A stretch of 64,000 nt of DNA, from assembly GCF_040536835.1 (NCBI RefSeq), contig NZ_CP159578.1, forward strand, positions 3,720,001 through 3,784,000, given 5' to 3'. This DNA comes from Salinicola endophyticus. GTDB taxonomy: Bacteria; Pseudomonadota; Gammaproteobacteria; Pseudomonadales; Halomonadaceae. Made by a program: the position numbers and the translations under genes. Shown here in pieces: positions 46,255 through 55,007 of this stretch (position 1 is its first letter; every line of letters begins with the position of its first letter). The notes beneath the pieces were generated by a model. That model did not search any database. It was not told the DNA's origin and saw nothing but the letters and a program-made list of their open reading frames with translations.

Positions 46255-46328
46255 AACTCGGCGGGCATGTAGTCGTTGATTTCCATGCCGACGCAGATTT
46301 CCTTCACTTCCGGGGTCGTCCAGCTCAT
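46251..46328 (-). CDS. pqqA: PQQ precursor peptide (25 residues)
   Basis: A short gene: MSWTTPEVKEICVGMEIN followed by DYMPAEF. E16 and Y20 keep the Glu-x3-Tyr spacing; these two residues are crosslinked by PqqE and become PQQ. AAGGAG lies seven bases before the ATG. It is the first gene of the pqqABCDE operon and its stop overlaps the pqqB TTG start. Confidence 0.95.
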   Translation of the reverse strand: MSWTTPEVKEICVGMEINDYMPAEF

Positions 46329-46377
46329 GGTGAGCTCCTTGAATCGAGTGGCGTGGCGCTCCAGCGAACGCCCGTGC

Positions 46378-46407
46378 ATTCTAGCCAATCCGACCCGACT
46401 TCGTGAA
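46378..46407 (-). promoter_or_regulatory. Probable sigma-70 promoter of the pqq operon
   Basis: On the minus strand TTCACG, 18 bases, TAGAAT. The -10 is strong, the -35 has four of six consensus bases. It lies about 50 bases before the pqqA ATG. Confidence 0.5.
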
Positions 46408-46436
46408 ACAATTAGCCGGTGAACGATCGTCTCGGT

Positions 46437-48407
46437 TCAGCCACCCGCCGCTTCGGCGGTGCGATAGCGCCCGGCATAGTCGAACAGCTTCTCGCCCAGG
46501 CGCCAGTAGCGGCCGCTCTTGCGCGCGATGACGAAGTCGGGCGCCCGCAGGCGATGCGCTTCGGCAGCAGCCTCCTCGGCCGAGGCGGGCTGCCAGTCGC
46601 TGCCCGGAGCACGCAGATGCTGGCGCAGAAAGACCCGCGCGAAGACGTGGCGCTGGGCCCGGGTCTCGAGGCCGAACCACTCGTCCAGGGTGTCACCATC
46701 CTCGTCGTGGTAGGTGACCTTGAGACGCGGCACGCCGCGGCCGTTGGTGGTCGCCTGCAGCTGCATGCCGCTGACCCGCAGCACCTTGGCGTGCTTGAGC
46801 TTGAGCGCATCGCGCAGCTTGTCGTCGGGGTCGACCAGACGCTCACCGCAGTGGCCGCAGGCGCGTGCAGCGATGTCGTTCTCGCCGCCGCACTGCTCGC
46901 ACACCTTGAAGCGGAAGCGAAAGGTGCACTGCACTTTATTACTGGCGCCCGAAGCCGCGCCCTCGCCTTTATTGGCACCCGAAGCCGCGCCCCGGCTTTC
47001 ATTCGCACCCACACCCACACCCACGCCGACACCGGCTGACGCTTCCGGGTTCGACCTGTCGTCTTGCGCGCCGGGTTGGGCGCGATCGACAGCGTCGCGT
47101 GTGGATAGCAGCCCCTGGCAGCGGCGGCCGTGATGCTCGATCACCAGCTCGCCATCACGCTTGCCCCAGAAGGTGTTGGCGAAGCCGCACTCGGGGCACT
47201 CGACCTGGACCGGCTCGCTCTCGCTGTCCGGGCGCACCTGATCGATCTCGGGGGCGTAGAGATCCCACGGGTTGCCGGCGTAATCGAGCACCAGGCAGTC
47301 GCGCTTACCGGGCGAGAGCCGTAAGCCGCGGCCGACGATCTGCTGATAGAGCCCCACCGACTCGGTCGGCCGCAGGATCGCGATCACATCGACGTGAGGT
47401 GCGTCGAAGCCGGTGGTGAGCACCGCCACGTTGACCAGGTACTTGAGTTCGCGTGCCTTGAAGGCGGCGATCAGTCGCTCGCGCTCCGGCCCCGGCGTCG
47501 CTCCGGTGACCAGGGCGCTGGCCTCCGCCGGCAGCAGGCCCAGCACCTCCTCGGCATGCGCCACAGTGGCGGCGAAGATCATCACGCCCTCGCGGTCGCG
47601 GGCGCGCTCGATCACGTCGGCCACGATCTGTGGCGTGGCGCGGTTGCCTTGGACCACCCCGTTCAGGTCGCGCTCGGCGAACTGGCCATTGCGCTGCGCC
47701 GTGAGCTGCGAGAAATCGTAGAACGCCAAGGCGGCGTCGAGGCGCCGCGGCTCGGCCAGATAGCCCTGGCGCACCATCACCCGCAGCGGCTGCTCGAACA
47801 CACAGTCGCGGAAGAAGGCGTCCTCCGGCCCCTTGACCATGCCGTGGTAGTGGCGGTGGTAGAGAAAGCCCTCGCCCAGCCGGTAGGGGGTGGCGGTCAG
47901 CCCCAGAATCTTGAGATTGGGCCGCGCCTGGCGCAGCCGGGCGATCACCTGGGCATAGCTCGAGGATGCCCGCGCCCGCTCCGCAGCACTCGTCTGTGTC
48001 TCGGACTCCGCCCCGCCGTGGCGCAGCGCGACCCGGTGGCACTCGTCGATCACCAGCAGGGTGAAGTCACCGGCGGCGAACGCCTCGAGGCCGTTGACCA
48101 CCGACTGTACCGAGCCGAACACCACCTGGCGCGCGCTCTCCTTGCGCTTGAGGCCGGCACTGAAGATATCCGCCTCTAGCCCGTAGGCGAGGTACTTGGC
48201 GTGATTCTGCTCGACCAGCTCACGCACGTGCGCCAGCACCAGTACGCGCCCCCGCGCACGCCTGGCCAACTCGGCGATCACCAGCGACTTGCCGCTGCCC
48301 GTGGGCAGCACCACCACCGCCGGGTCGTCACTGCCGCGAAAGTGGGCGATGACGTTGTCGACGGCCTGGGTCTGATAGGGGCGGAGTTGGGGGGCGTTGG
48401 CAGACAT
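46437..48407 (-). CDS. RadD-like SF2 helicase
   Basis: A 656-residue superfamily-2 helicase. Walker A is [11 protein letters not shown], motif II is DECHR, motif [15 protein letters not shown], motif [18 protein letters not shown] Cys4 zinc-binding pair follows (CPECGF, later CEQCGG and CGHCG). This layout matches RadD (YejH), a helicase acting in double-strand-break repair with SSB. A low-complexity linker (about residues 455-490, Gly/Val/Ala repeats) sits between the zinc segments. The ATG at 48407 gives [15 protein letters not shown], the Q-motif region. Single gene, divergent from nothing close. Confidence 0.88.
   Translation of the reverse strand: MSANAPQLRPYQTQAVDNVIAHFRGSDDPAVVVLPTGSGKSLVIAELARRARGRVLVLAHVRELVEQNHAKYLAYGLEADIFSAGLKRKESARQVVFGSVQSVVNGLEAFAAGDFTLLVIDECHRVALRHGGAESETQTSAAERARASSSYAQVIARLRQARPNLKILGLTATPYRLGEGFLYHRHYHGMVKGPEDAFFRDCVFEQPLRVMVRQGYLAEPRRLDAALAFYDFSQLTAQRNGQFAERDLNGVVQGNRATPQIVADVIERARDREGVMIFAATVAHAEEVLGLLPAEASALVTGATPGPERERLIAAFKARELKYLVNVAVLTTGFDAPHVDVIAILRPTESVGLYQQIVGRGLRLSPGKRDCLVLDYAGNPWDLYAPEIDQVRPDSESEPVQVECPECGFANTFWGKRDGELVIEHHGRRCQGLLSTRDAVDRAQPGAQDDRSNPEASAGVGVGVGVGANESRGAASGANKGEGAASGASNKVQCTFRFRFKVCEQCGGENDIAARACGHCGERLVDPDDKLRDALKLKHAKVLRVSGMQLQATTNGRGVPRLKVTYHDEDGDTLDEWFGLETRAQRHVFARVFLRQHLRAPGSDWQPASAEEAAAEAHRLRAPDFVIARKSGRYWRLGEKLFDYAGRYRTAEAAGG
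46943..47025 (-). repeat. Imperfect repeats in the radD-like linker
   Basis: A 30-base-spaced duplicate of TGGCGCCCGAAGCCGCGCC (second copy one base different) followed by about three and a half ACCCAC hexamers at 47006-47025. They encode the GASGA and GVGVGVG stretches of the helicase linker. Confidence 0.7.
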
Positions 48408-48460
48408 GGCGCGAGGGTAGCACGCGCATCGCTGCCGCGCGCCGGCAGTCGCACCCTACC

Positions 48461-49135
48461 CTACAGAGAGGCGCCGGCGCAGACGGTCAGGGTCTGGCCG
48501 GTGATCGAGCGCGCCTCGTCGTCGAACAGAAATGCCACGCACGCGGCGACCTCCTCCGGGGTAACGAAGCGCCCCATCGGCGGCAGCGCCGGGGCGACGT
48601 CAGCGCGCGCGGGATCACGCAGCATCGGCGTGTCGGTAGCACCGGGAGCCACCAGATTGACCGTCGCCGGGGCGCTCAGCAGCTCCCGCGCCCAGCTCCG
48701 CACCAGCCCCTGCTGAGCCGCCTTGGACGCGGCGTAGTCGCTCTTGCCCGCAGCCCCCTGCTGGGTACGGCTGCCGATGAGCACCACCCGCCTGAGCGGG
48801 TGCGCCTGGCGGGTCAGCGCATCGAGCAGGCGCGCCGGCGCTTCGACGTGCAGCCGCCACATCGCCGCCGCGCCCTGTGCATCGCGGCGCCCCAGCACGC
48901 CGGTATGCATGATGCCAGCAGCGTGCACCACACCGGCCACCGCCAGCTCCGGGCGCAGCCACTCGGCGGGGTCGAGGTCGGGATCACTCAGGTCGGCTTC
49001 GATCCAGTCGATGCCGCTCGCCGCCAGTGCCGGCCGATGCCGGCTGACCCCGATCAGCTCATGCCCCGCCGTCAGCAGCCGTCGGGCGGTGGCCTCGCCG
49101 ATGCCGGAACTGCACCCCGTGATCAGAATGCGCAT
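48461..49135 (-). CDS. SDR-family oxidoreductase
   Basis: A 224-residue short-chain dehydrogenase. The cofactor motif is TGCSSGIGEATARRLL, HAAG replaces NNAG, and YAASKAA holds the catalytic Tyr-Lys; the Ser is in VLIGSRTQ. The C-terminus GQTLTVCAGASL is the usual SDR ending. Start ATG 49135. It lies between the helicase and the acid-sugar operon but on the opposite strand to the latter; no clear pathway link. Substrate unknown. Confidence 0.85.
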   Translation of the reverse strand: MRILITGCSSGIGEATARRLLTAGHELIGVSRHRPALAASGIDWIEADLSDPDLDPAEWLRPELAVAGVVHAAGIMHTGVLGRRDAQGAAAMWRLHVEAPARLLDALTRQAHPLRRVVLIGSRTQQGAAGKSDYAASKAAQQGLVRSWARELLSAPATVNLVAPGATDTPMLRDPARADVAPALPPMGRFVTPEEVAACVAFLFDDEARSITGQTLTVCAGASL

Positions 49136-49234
49136 GAGTCGCCTCCCTTGTCGCCAGAATGATCGCATCGATCATAGAACAGAGGCGTTGCCCAGCGCTA
49201 TGTCGAACCCTGAAAAACCCGACCAACAAATTGA

Positions 49235-49248
49235 TTTTAAATTTAAAA
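49235..49248. promoter_or_regulatory. 14-bp AT palindrome upstream of the acid-sugar operon
   Basis: TTTTAAATTTAAAA is a perfect palindrome in an otherwise GC-rich genome, about 120 bases before the transporter start. It may be part of the promoter (UP element) or a nucleoid-protein site. Confidence 0.3.
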
Positions 49249-49306
49249 ATGGTATGTGGAGAACAAGATTAGACCTATGTATAAGAATGAACGGCTTGCC
49301 CTTATG

Positions 49307-49351
49307 GATCGTTTCGATCAGATTTTGCCAAACCCAAAGATCGAAACAATC
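49307..49351. promoter_or_regulatory. Candidate DeoR operator upstream of the acid-sugar operon
   Basis: GATCGTTTCGATC (49307-49319) and GATCGAAACAATC (49339-49351) are inverted, matching at 12 of 13 positions with 19 bases between. The first arm is itself symmetric. TTTCG half-sites are typical of DeoR/GlpR-family operators, and a DeoR regulator closes this operon. The site ends 17 bases before the first start codon, a position fit for repression. Confidence 0.55.
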
Positions 49352-49367
49352 AAAATGGAGTGCCCTC

Positions 49368-50732
49368 ATGTCACGGACTTCGATGCGCGAGCCGGCCAGC
49401 GCGAGCGATGTCGGCCCGCAGTCGGCGCCGCTGCTGCCGCGCACCGCGGGCGAATACATCCGCTGTATCGGCCCGGGCCTGGTCCTGGCGATGGCATTTC
49501 TGGGCACCGGGGACCTAGTCAGCTCGACGGTGTCCGGCGCCAACTACGGCTACGCCCTGATGTGGACCCTGGTGGTGGCGCTGTTCGCGCGCTACTGCAT
49601 GATCTCCGCCATCGCCAAGTACAAGCTGGAGAATCGCTTCGGCGATACCTCGGTGCTACAGGGCTTCCAGCGCGTATGGCGCGGTTTTCCGATGTTCTTC
49701 GGCGTGGCGATCTTCTTCTACGGGATCATCATCCAGATGAGCTTTCTGCGCGCCTGTGCAGTGGCGCTCTATCAGCTCTCCGGCGAGCTCGGCGGCGCCA
49801 CCTGGGGCTACTTCGTCGGCGGCACCGTGGTGGTGGTGGCGACCATCGTCATGCTCGCGCGGCGCAACGCCTATCAGTGGCTGGAGTGGACCGCGCGCAT
49901 CGCCTCGGTGGTGATCATCGCCACCTTCGTCGGCGCCATCGTCGCCACCGGGCATATCGATCTGGTCGAAATGGCCAAGGGGCTGACCTTCTCGATCCCG
50001 GCCGACAATGGCCCGTTCGATGCCATTTTCATCGCCATCGCTACCATCGGCACCATCGGCGGCTCGGCGCTCAACCTGCTCTACCCCTATTTCATGGACG
50101 AGCGCGGCTGGAACGGCCCGCGCTATCGCCGCCTTCAGCAGTTCGATCTGATGGCCGGCATGCTGCCGCTGTTGATCATCAACGTGCTCTTCTGGGTGGT
50201 CGCGGCGGAGACCATTCGCGGCACCGGGATGACCGTCTCCAACGAGAACGATCTCGCCACCATGATGCAGATGGCAGTCGGTCCCATGGGGCCGGCGCTA
50301 TTGTGGATCAGCCTGTTCCTGGCCGCCTTCTCCAGCTTTCCAGCCAACGCCCGCGGCTTCGCCAATCTGATGTTCAACGGCCTGCACCTGGCCACCCGCC
50401 GGGGCAAGGCGTTCGCCAAGCCGGCCGAGGACCCCTGGTACAACCGCGTGCTGATCGCCGCGTTCATCGTGGTGCCGCTGTTCATCTGCATGCCGCAGGC
50501 GCCCAATCTGGTCTATCTCAGCGTATTCGGTACCAGCGTGATCACCGCGATCCTGCTGCCGCCGATCCTCTTCGGGGTGCTACGCATGACCAGCTCGCGT
50601 CAGTTCATGCTCGATGAGCACGTCAACCGCTGGTGGCAGACCCTGATCCTGGTGGTGCTGTCGCTGATCGGACTGTGGTCGCTCTACGCCATCGTCGACA
50701 ACCTGATCCAGGCGCTCGGCCAGCTCGGCTGA
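49368..50732 (+). CDS. NRAMP-superfamily transporter lacking the metal-site motifs
   Basis: A 454-residue membrane protein with about 11 helices. The fold signature of NRAMP is visible in GPGLVLAMAF and in the spacing of helices. The helix-1 metal motif DPGN is replaced by GTGD, and in helix 6 the MPH-type motif region reads IGGSALNLLYPYF. So it probably does not carry Mn/Fe. It heads an operon of sugar-acid enzymes, so a role in uptake of that substrate is plausible but inferred. The frame is open far upstream; GGAG before the ATG at 49368 marks the start. Confidence 0.82.
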   Translation: MSRTSMREPASASDVGPQSAPLLPRTAGEYIRCIGPGLVLAMAFLGTGDLVSSTVSGANYGYALMWTLVVALFARYCMISAIAKYKLENRFGDTSVLQGFQRVWRGFPMFFGVAIFFYGIIIQMSFLRACAVALYQLSGELGGATWGYFVGGTVVVVATIVMLARRNAYQWLEWTARIASVVIIATFVGAIVATGHIDLVEMAKGLTFSIPADNGPFDAIFIAIATIGTIGGSALNLLYPYFMDERGWNGPRYRRLQQFDLMAGMLPLLIINVLFWVVAAETIRGTGMTVSNENDLATMMQMAVGPMGPALLWISLFLAAFSSFPANARGFANLMFNGLHLATRRGKAFAKPAEDPWYNRVLIAAFIVVPLFICMPQAPNLVYLSVFGTSVITAILLPPILFGVLRMTSSRQFMLDEHVNRWWQTLILVVLSLIGLWSLYAIVDNLIQALGQLG

Positions 50733-50758
50733 GTGCCTCCACCGACTCTGGAGATACC

Positions 50759-51649
50759 ATGAGCCTCGCATTCCGCGGCATCGTTCCCGCCCTCATCACC
50801 CCACTGGATGTCCACGAGGAGATCGACGAAGCCGGCCTGCGCCGGCTGGTCGATACCCTGATCGGCAAGGGCGTCCATGGCCTGTTCGCGCTCGGCACCA
50901 ACGGCGAATTCTTCTCGCTTTCCGACGACGAAAAGGTCCGCGTGGCCAGCATCGTGGTCGAACAGGCGGCAGGCCGGGTGCCGGTCTTCGCCGGCACCGG
51001 GGGCTACACCACCCGCGGAGTGATCGCGCTCAACGCGCGCATGGCGGAAGTCGGCGTCGATGGTCTCTCGATCATCACGCCCTACTTCAACGGCGCGACC
51101 CAGGCCGAGCTGATCACCCACTACGAGACCATCGCCGGCGCCACCGAGCTGCCTATTCTGCTCTACACCATTCCGGCCAAGGCGGGGGTGACGCTGGAGG
51201 TGGCGAGCGTGGCGCGGCTGGCCGAGATCCCCAACATTCGCGGGATCAAGGACAGCGGTGGCGATTTCGACCGGCTGGTGCAGCTGATTCGCCTGCGGCG
51301 CGAGGACTTTGCCGTGTTCACCGGCACCGACTCGATGATCCTGTGGACACTGATGGCCGGCGGCGACGGCGCCGTAGCCGCCACCACCAACGCCGTACCG
51401 GATGTGGTGATGTCGATCTGGCACGCCTGGCAGGCGGGCGATATCGATACCGCACGGGAAGCCCAGGAAGCGCTGCGCCCGCTGCGCAGCGCCTTCGCGC
51501 TCGGTACCATGCCCAGCGTGCTCAAGACCGCAGCGGAGCTGCTGGGCATGCCGGCAGGGCCGGCGCGTGCGCCGGTCCAGGCGCTGACACCGGGGGCCCG
51601 CGCCAGCCTCGAACGCGCGCTGGAGGGGTACTCTCGTGTCACGCCCTGA
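50759..51649 (+). CDS. DapA/NanA-family pyruvate-type aldolase
   Basis: A 296-residue class-I aldolase of the dihydrodipicolinate synthase family. Catalytic Tyr is Y136 in LLYTIPAK and the Schiff-base Lys is K164 in GIKDSGGD. The early motif is GTNGEF rather than GTTGE, and the substrate Arg of true DapA (PGRT) is replaced by PAKA, so lysine synthesis is unlikely; a true dapA lies at 33508. In this context it probably splits or dehydrates a keto-sugar acid. It is 26 bases after the transporter and overlaps the kinase by 14 bases. Confidence 0.87.
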   Translation: MSLAFRGIVPALITPLDVHEEIDEAGLRRLVDTLIGKGVHGLFALGTNGEFFSLSDDEKVRVASIVVEQAAGRVPVFAGTGGYTTRGVIALNARMAEVGVDGLSIITPYFNGATQAELITHYETIAGATELPILLYTIPAKAGVTLEVASVARLAEIPNIRGIKDSGGDFDRLVQLIRLRREDFAVFTGTDSMILWTLMAGGDGAVAATTNAVPDVVMSIWHAWQAGDIDTAREAQEALRPLRSAFALGTMPSVLKTAAELLGMPAGPARAPVQALTPGARASLERALEGYSRVTP

Positions 51650-53039
51650 GCGCGCCACGCCCCATGCGCAGCTGCTGATCGTCGCCGACGATCTCACCGG
51701 AACCGCGGATTCGGCGGTAGGTTGCGCCGAGCGCGGGCTGCATACCCAAGTGCTGCTTGCGGCCACGCGGCCGCAGGAGGCGGACGTGGTCGCGGTCGAT
51801 CTCGACTCGCGTGAGTGTGCGCCGGCCGTCGCCGCGCGCCGCCACACCGCCTGTGTGGATGCCTGGCAGGGCCACTACCGGCATCTGTTCAAGAAGGTGG
51901 ACTCGACGCTGCGCGGCAATCTCGCCGTCGAGATCGCAAGCCTGGTACCCAAGGCCGGCATGGCGCTGGTCGCGCCGGCCTATCCGGCCAGCGGACGCAC
52001 CACCCGGGAGGGACGCCAGTGGCTCGACGGCGTGCCGGTGGAGGAGACCGAGGTGTGGCGCAACGCGGGTATCGAGGGACGCGCCGACCTGATCGCGATG
52101 CTCTCCGGCGCTGGCCTCGACACGCGCCTGCTCGACCTCGACACCCTGCGTGGCGACGATACCCGTGCCCTCGAACGGCTGCGCGACTGGCAGCGCGCAG
52201 GCGTCCAGGCGGTGGTCTGCGACGCCGAAGACGACCGCGATCTGCAGCGCATCGCCACCCTCGGCAGCGCGCTCGATTCCATTGTCTGGGTCGGCGCTGC
52301 CGGCCTCGGCCAGGCACTTCCCGACGCCCTGGTGCTGGTCTCTGAACCTGCCCCTGAAGCTGTTCCCGAGACGGCTTTTGAAGATAGCCACGGGCGGCAA
52401 GCGCGCATCGCTGCCTCGGCGCCGGCGGAGAGCGGCCCTACCCTGAGCGTGATCGGCAGCATGAGCAGCCGCGCCCATGACCAGGCCGATGCCCTCGCCG
52501 CTGCCATACCGGCGCTCGAGGTGATCGAGATCGCGCCCGCGACGCTACGTGAGCCGGCGCCGCCCGGCGCACGCCAGCGCCTGTCGAGGCGGTTGGCCGA
52601 CGCCCTCACGTCCAACCGCGACGTTATGCTGCGCATCGCCCAGCCCGAGGAACGTGATACCCGCGACGGTGCCGCGCTAAGCGAGGCGCTCGGCGCGCTG
52701 ATCGCGCCGCACCTCGCTGACGTCTGCCGCCTGATCGCCACCGGCGGCGCCACCGCTCGCGCCATTCTCGATGCCGCCGGGATCGAGCGCCTGACGCTGA
52801 TCGACGCGCCGGTCGCCGGCATGGCGCGCCTGACAGCCGAGCGCCCGACACATCCCCTGGAAGTGGTGACCAAAGCCGGCGGCTTCGGCCACAGCGCGGC
52901 CTTCGTCGACCTCTGGGCCACGCACGTCGCCCCGCGCCGGCCGCATGCCGCCGCCGAGACGGCTCCCTTCTCCGAGACACCCGCCCGCCCGGGCATGCAC
53001 GCCCCCGGACGCGGCACCGCAAAGGACTCCCCCGCATGA
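51636..53039 (+). CDS. Four-carbon acid-sugar kinase (DUF1537, OtnK/DtnK type)
   Basis: A 467-residue kinase. The N-terminal sugar-acid domain has IVADDLTGTADS and HLFKKVDSTLRGNLAVE; the C-terminal ATP domain shows LIATGGATARAIL and EVVTKAGGFGHSAAFVDLW, where the family consensus is KSGNFG. Characterised members phosphorylate D-threonate, L-threonate or D-erythronate, or 2-keto forms of these. The start is GTG at 51636 within the aldolase gene; no later ATG keeps the ADDLTG motif near the N-terminus. It overlaps the next gene by 4 bp. Confidence 0.9.
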   Translation: MSRPERATPHAQLLIVADDLTGTADSAVGCAERGLHTQVLLAATRPQEADVVAVDLDSRECAPAVAARRHTACVDAWQGHYRHLFKKVDSTLRGNLAVEIASLVPKAGMALVAPAYPASGRTTREGRQWLDGVPVEETEVWRNAGIEGRADLIAMLSGAGLDTRLLDLDTLRGDDTRALERLRDWQRAGVQAVVCDAEDDRDLQRIATLGSALDSIVWVGAAGLGQALPDALVLVSEPAPEAVPETAFEDSHGRQARIAASAPAESGPTLSVIGSMSSRAHDQADALAAAIPALEVIEIAPATLREPAPPGARQRLSRRLADALTSNRDVMLRIAQPEERDTRDGAALSEALGALIAPHLADVCRLIATGGATARAILDAAGIERLTLIDAPVAGMARLTAERPTHPLEVVTKAGGFGHSAAFVDLWATHVAPRRPHAAAETAPFSETPARPGMHAPGRGTAKDSPA

Positions 53040-54043
53040 GCGACCGCCCCGTCATCGGTATCACCATGGGCGATGCCGCCGGCATCGGCCCCGAAATCAT
53101 CGTCAAGGCGCTGGCCCACGATGCGGTCTACGCCAGCTGCCGACCGCTGGTGATCGGCGATGCCCGCCGCCTGCGCCAGGCCATGGAGATCGTCGCCTCG
53201 CCGCTAGCGCTCGCGGTGGTCGACTCCCCCGCTCAGGCGCGTTTCGAGCAGGGGCGGATCGACTGTATAGATCTCGATCTGATTCCCGCCGAGCTGCCCT
53301 GGGGCCAGGTGTCCCCGATCGCGGGCGACGCCGCCTACCGCTATGTCGCCAGGACCGTCGAGCTGGTCGAGGCTGGCGAGCTGGATGCCATCTGCACGGC
53401 GCCGCTCAACAAGGCGGCACTGCACGCCGGCGGCCACCTCTTCCCGGGGCACACCGAACTGCTGGCGCATCTGACCGCTACCGAAGAGGTCTCGATGATG
53501 CTGGTGACCCCGAAGATGAAGGTGATCCACGTCACCACCCATATCGGTCTGCTCGACGCCATCCGGCGTATCGAACCGGGCCTGGTGCAGCGCACCATCG
53601 AGCGTGCCCACGCCACGCTGGTCCGCGCCGGGCAGGAGAATCCGCGTATCGCGGTGTGCGGCATCAACCCCCATGCCGGTGAGAACGGGCTGTTCGGCTA
53701 CGGTGAGGAAGAGGAAAAGATCGTCCCGGCGATCCAGACCCTGCGCGAGCGCGGCTGGCAGGTCGAGGGCCCGCTACCCGCCGACACCCTGTTCTTTCGC
53801 GCCGGGCGCGGCGACTTCGACTGCGTGGTGGCGATGTATCACGACCAGGGCCATGGCCCGGTCAAGGTGATGGGGCTGGAGGCCGGGGTCAACGTCACCG
53901 TGGGTCTGCCGGTGGTGCGCACCTCGGTCGACCACGGCACCGCCTTCGATATCGCCGGCAGCGGTAGCGCCGACGACCGCAGTCTGATCGAGGCGCTGCG
54001 CCAGGCGGTGGAACTGGCCAGCCGCCGCGGGCAACCGGCCTGA
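53036..54043 (+). CDS. PdxA2-type 4-phospho-threonate/erythronate dehydrogenase
   Basis: A 335-residue PdxA-family NAD-dependent dehydrogenase. Motifs: ITMGDAAGIGPEII, CTAPLNKAALHAGG, PGHTELLAHLT, INPHAGENGLFGYGEEE and YHDQGHGPVKVMG. The HGPVK ending after YHDQG fits the PdxA2 subgroup, which works with DUF1537 kinases to oxidise and decarboxylate 4-phospho-D-threonate to dihydroxyacetone phosphate, rather than in pyridoxine synthesis. The kinase neighbour supports this. ATGA overlap with the kinase. Confidence 0.9.
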   Translation: MSDRPVIGITMGDAAGIGPEIIVKALAHDAVYASCRPLVIGDARRLRQAMEIVASPLALAVVDSPAQARFEQGRIDCIDLDLIPAELPWGQVSPIAGDAAYRYVARTVELVEAGELDAICTAPLNKAALHAGGHLFPGHTELLAHLTATEEVSMMLVTPKMKVIHVTTHIGLLDAIRRIEPGLVQRTIERAHATLVRAGQENPRIAVCGINPHAGENGLFGYGEEEEKIVPAIQTLRERGWQVEGPLPADTLFFRAGRGDFDCVVAMYHDQGHGPVKVMGLEAGVNVTVGLPVVRTSVDHGTAFDIAGSGSADDRSLIEALRQAVELASRRGQPA

Positions 54044-54095
54044 CACACCTGAAACGAACGCATCATTCGCGATATCCGCCAGCAAGGAGAACCAC

Positions 54096-54998
54096 ATGCC
54101 GACCATCGGATTTGCAGGACTCGGACTCATGGGCGCGGGGATCGCGCGCAATCTGCTCAAGGGCGGCTACCCGCTGGTCGGGCTCGCCCACCGCAACCGG
54201 GCACCGCTCGAGGCGCTGATCGCCGACGGCGCCCGCGAGGCCGCCAACGCCGCCGCCCTGGGTGCCGAGTGCGACATCGTCTTTCTCTGCGTCACCGGCG
54301 CGCCCCAGGTCGAGGCGCTGATCGAGGGCGACACGGGCATCCGTGCCGGCGCCCGCGGTGCGGGCAAGCGCGACCTGGTGATCGTCGACTGCTCGACCTC
54401 CGAACCCACCGTGACCCGCCGCCTGGCCGACTCGCTCGCCGCCGACGGCATCATCCTGATCGACGCCCCGCTGGGCGGCACCCCGACCCAGGCCGAGGCC
54501 GGCGAGCTGCAGGCGATCGTGGGTAGCGACGACGCCACGCTTGCGCGCCTGCGCCCAGTACTCGAGACCTGGGCGGCCAAGATCCTCCACGTCGGCCCGG
54601 TGGGCGCCGGCCACACCATGAAGCTGCTCAACAACTTCCTCGCCATGGGCTATGGCGCGATCTTCGCCGAGGCGCTGACCATCGGGGCCAAGGCCGGGAT
54701 CACCCCGCAGACCTTCGACAGCGTGATCCGCGGCTCACGCATGGACAGCGGTTTCTACCGCACCTTTTTCCAGTACGTGCTCGAGCGTGACCGCGACGCC
54801 CACCGTTTCACCCTGGCCAACGCCCACAAGGATACCCGCTACCTCGCCGATCTGGCCGAGGCGCTGAACGTCGAAGCCGGCGTGGCGAAGGCGGTGCGAG
54901 ACCTTTACGCCGGCGCCGAATCCCAGGGCGATGGTGACAGGTTCGTCCCCGAGCTCTCCGACATCGTCGCCGCCCGTCATCAGCTGTCGCTGGTCTGA
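54096..54998 (+). CDS. LtnD-type 3-hydroxyacid dehydrogenase
   Basis: A 300-residue beta-hydroxyacid dehydrogenase. The NAD motif is GFAGLGLMGAGIARNLL, the substrate motif DAPLGGTPTQAEAGEL, and the catalytic Lys sits in GAGHTMKLLNNFL. In L-threonate and D-erythronate pathways an enzyme of this family (LtnD) oxidises the acid at C2 before phosphorylation. Here the isomerase and aldolase partners of that route (OtnI, OtnC) are absent, so its substrate is open. AAGGAG precedes the ATG, 52 bases after the pdxA2-type gene. Confidence 0.88.
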   Translation: MPTIGFAGLGLMGAGIARNLLKGGYPLVGLAHRNRAPLEALIADGAREAANAAALGAECDIVFLCVTGAPQVEALIEGDTGIRAGARGAGKRDLVIVDCSTSEPTVTRRLADSLAADGIILIDAPLGGTPTQAEAGELQAIVGSDDATLARLRPVLETWAAKILHVGPVGAGHTMKLLNNFLAMGYGAIFAEALTIGAKAGITPQTFDSVIRGSRMDSGFYRTFFQYVLERDRDAHRFTLANAHKDTRYLADLAEALNVEAGVAKAVRDLYAGAESQGDGDRFVPELSDIVAARHQLSLV

Positions 54999-55007
54999 GG
55001 AGTTCCC

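Noticed and set aside
51636..53039. Annotating the PdxA-like and kinase genes as vitamin B6 or lysine biosynthesis
   Set aside because: The YHDQGHGPVK motif, the DUF1537 partner and the operon point to acid-sugar catabolism, and the DapA-like enzyme lacks the substrate Arg of true DapA.
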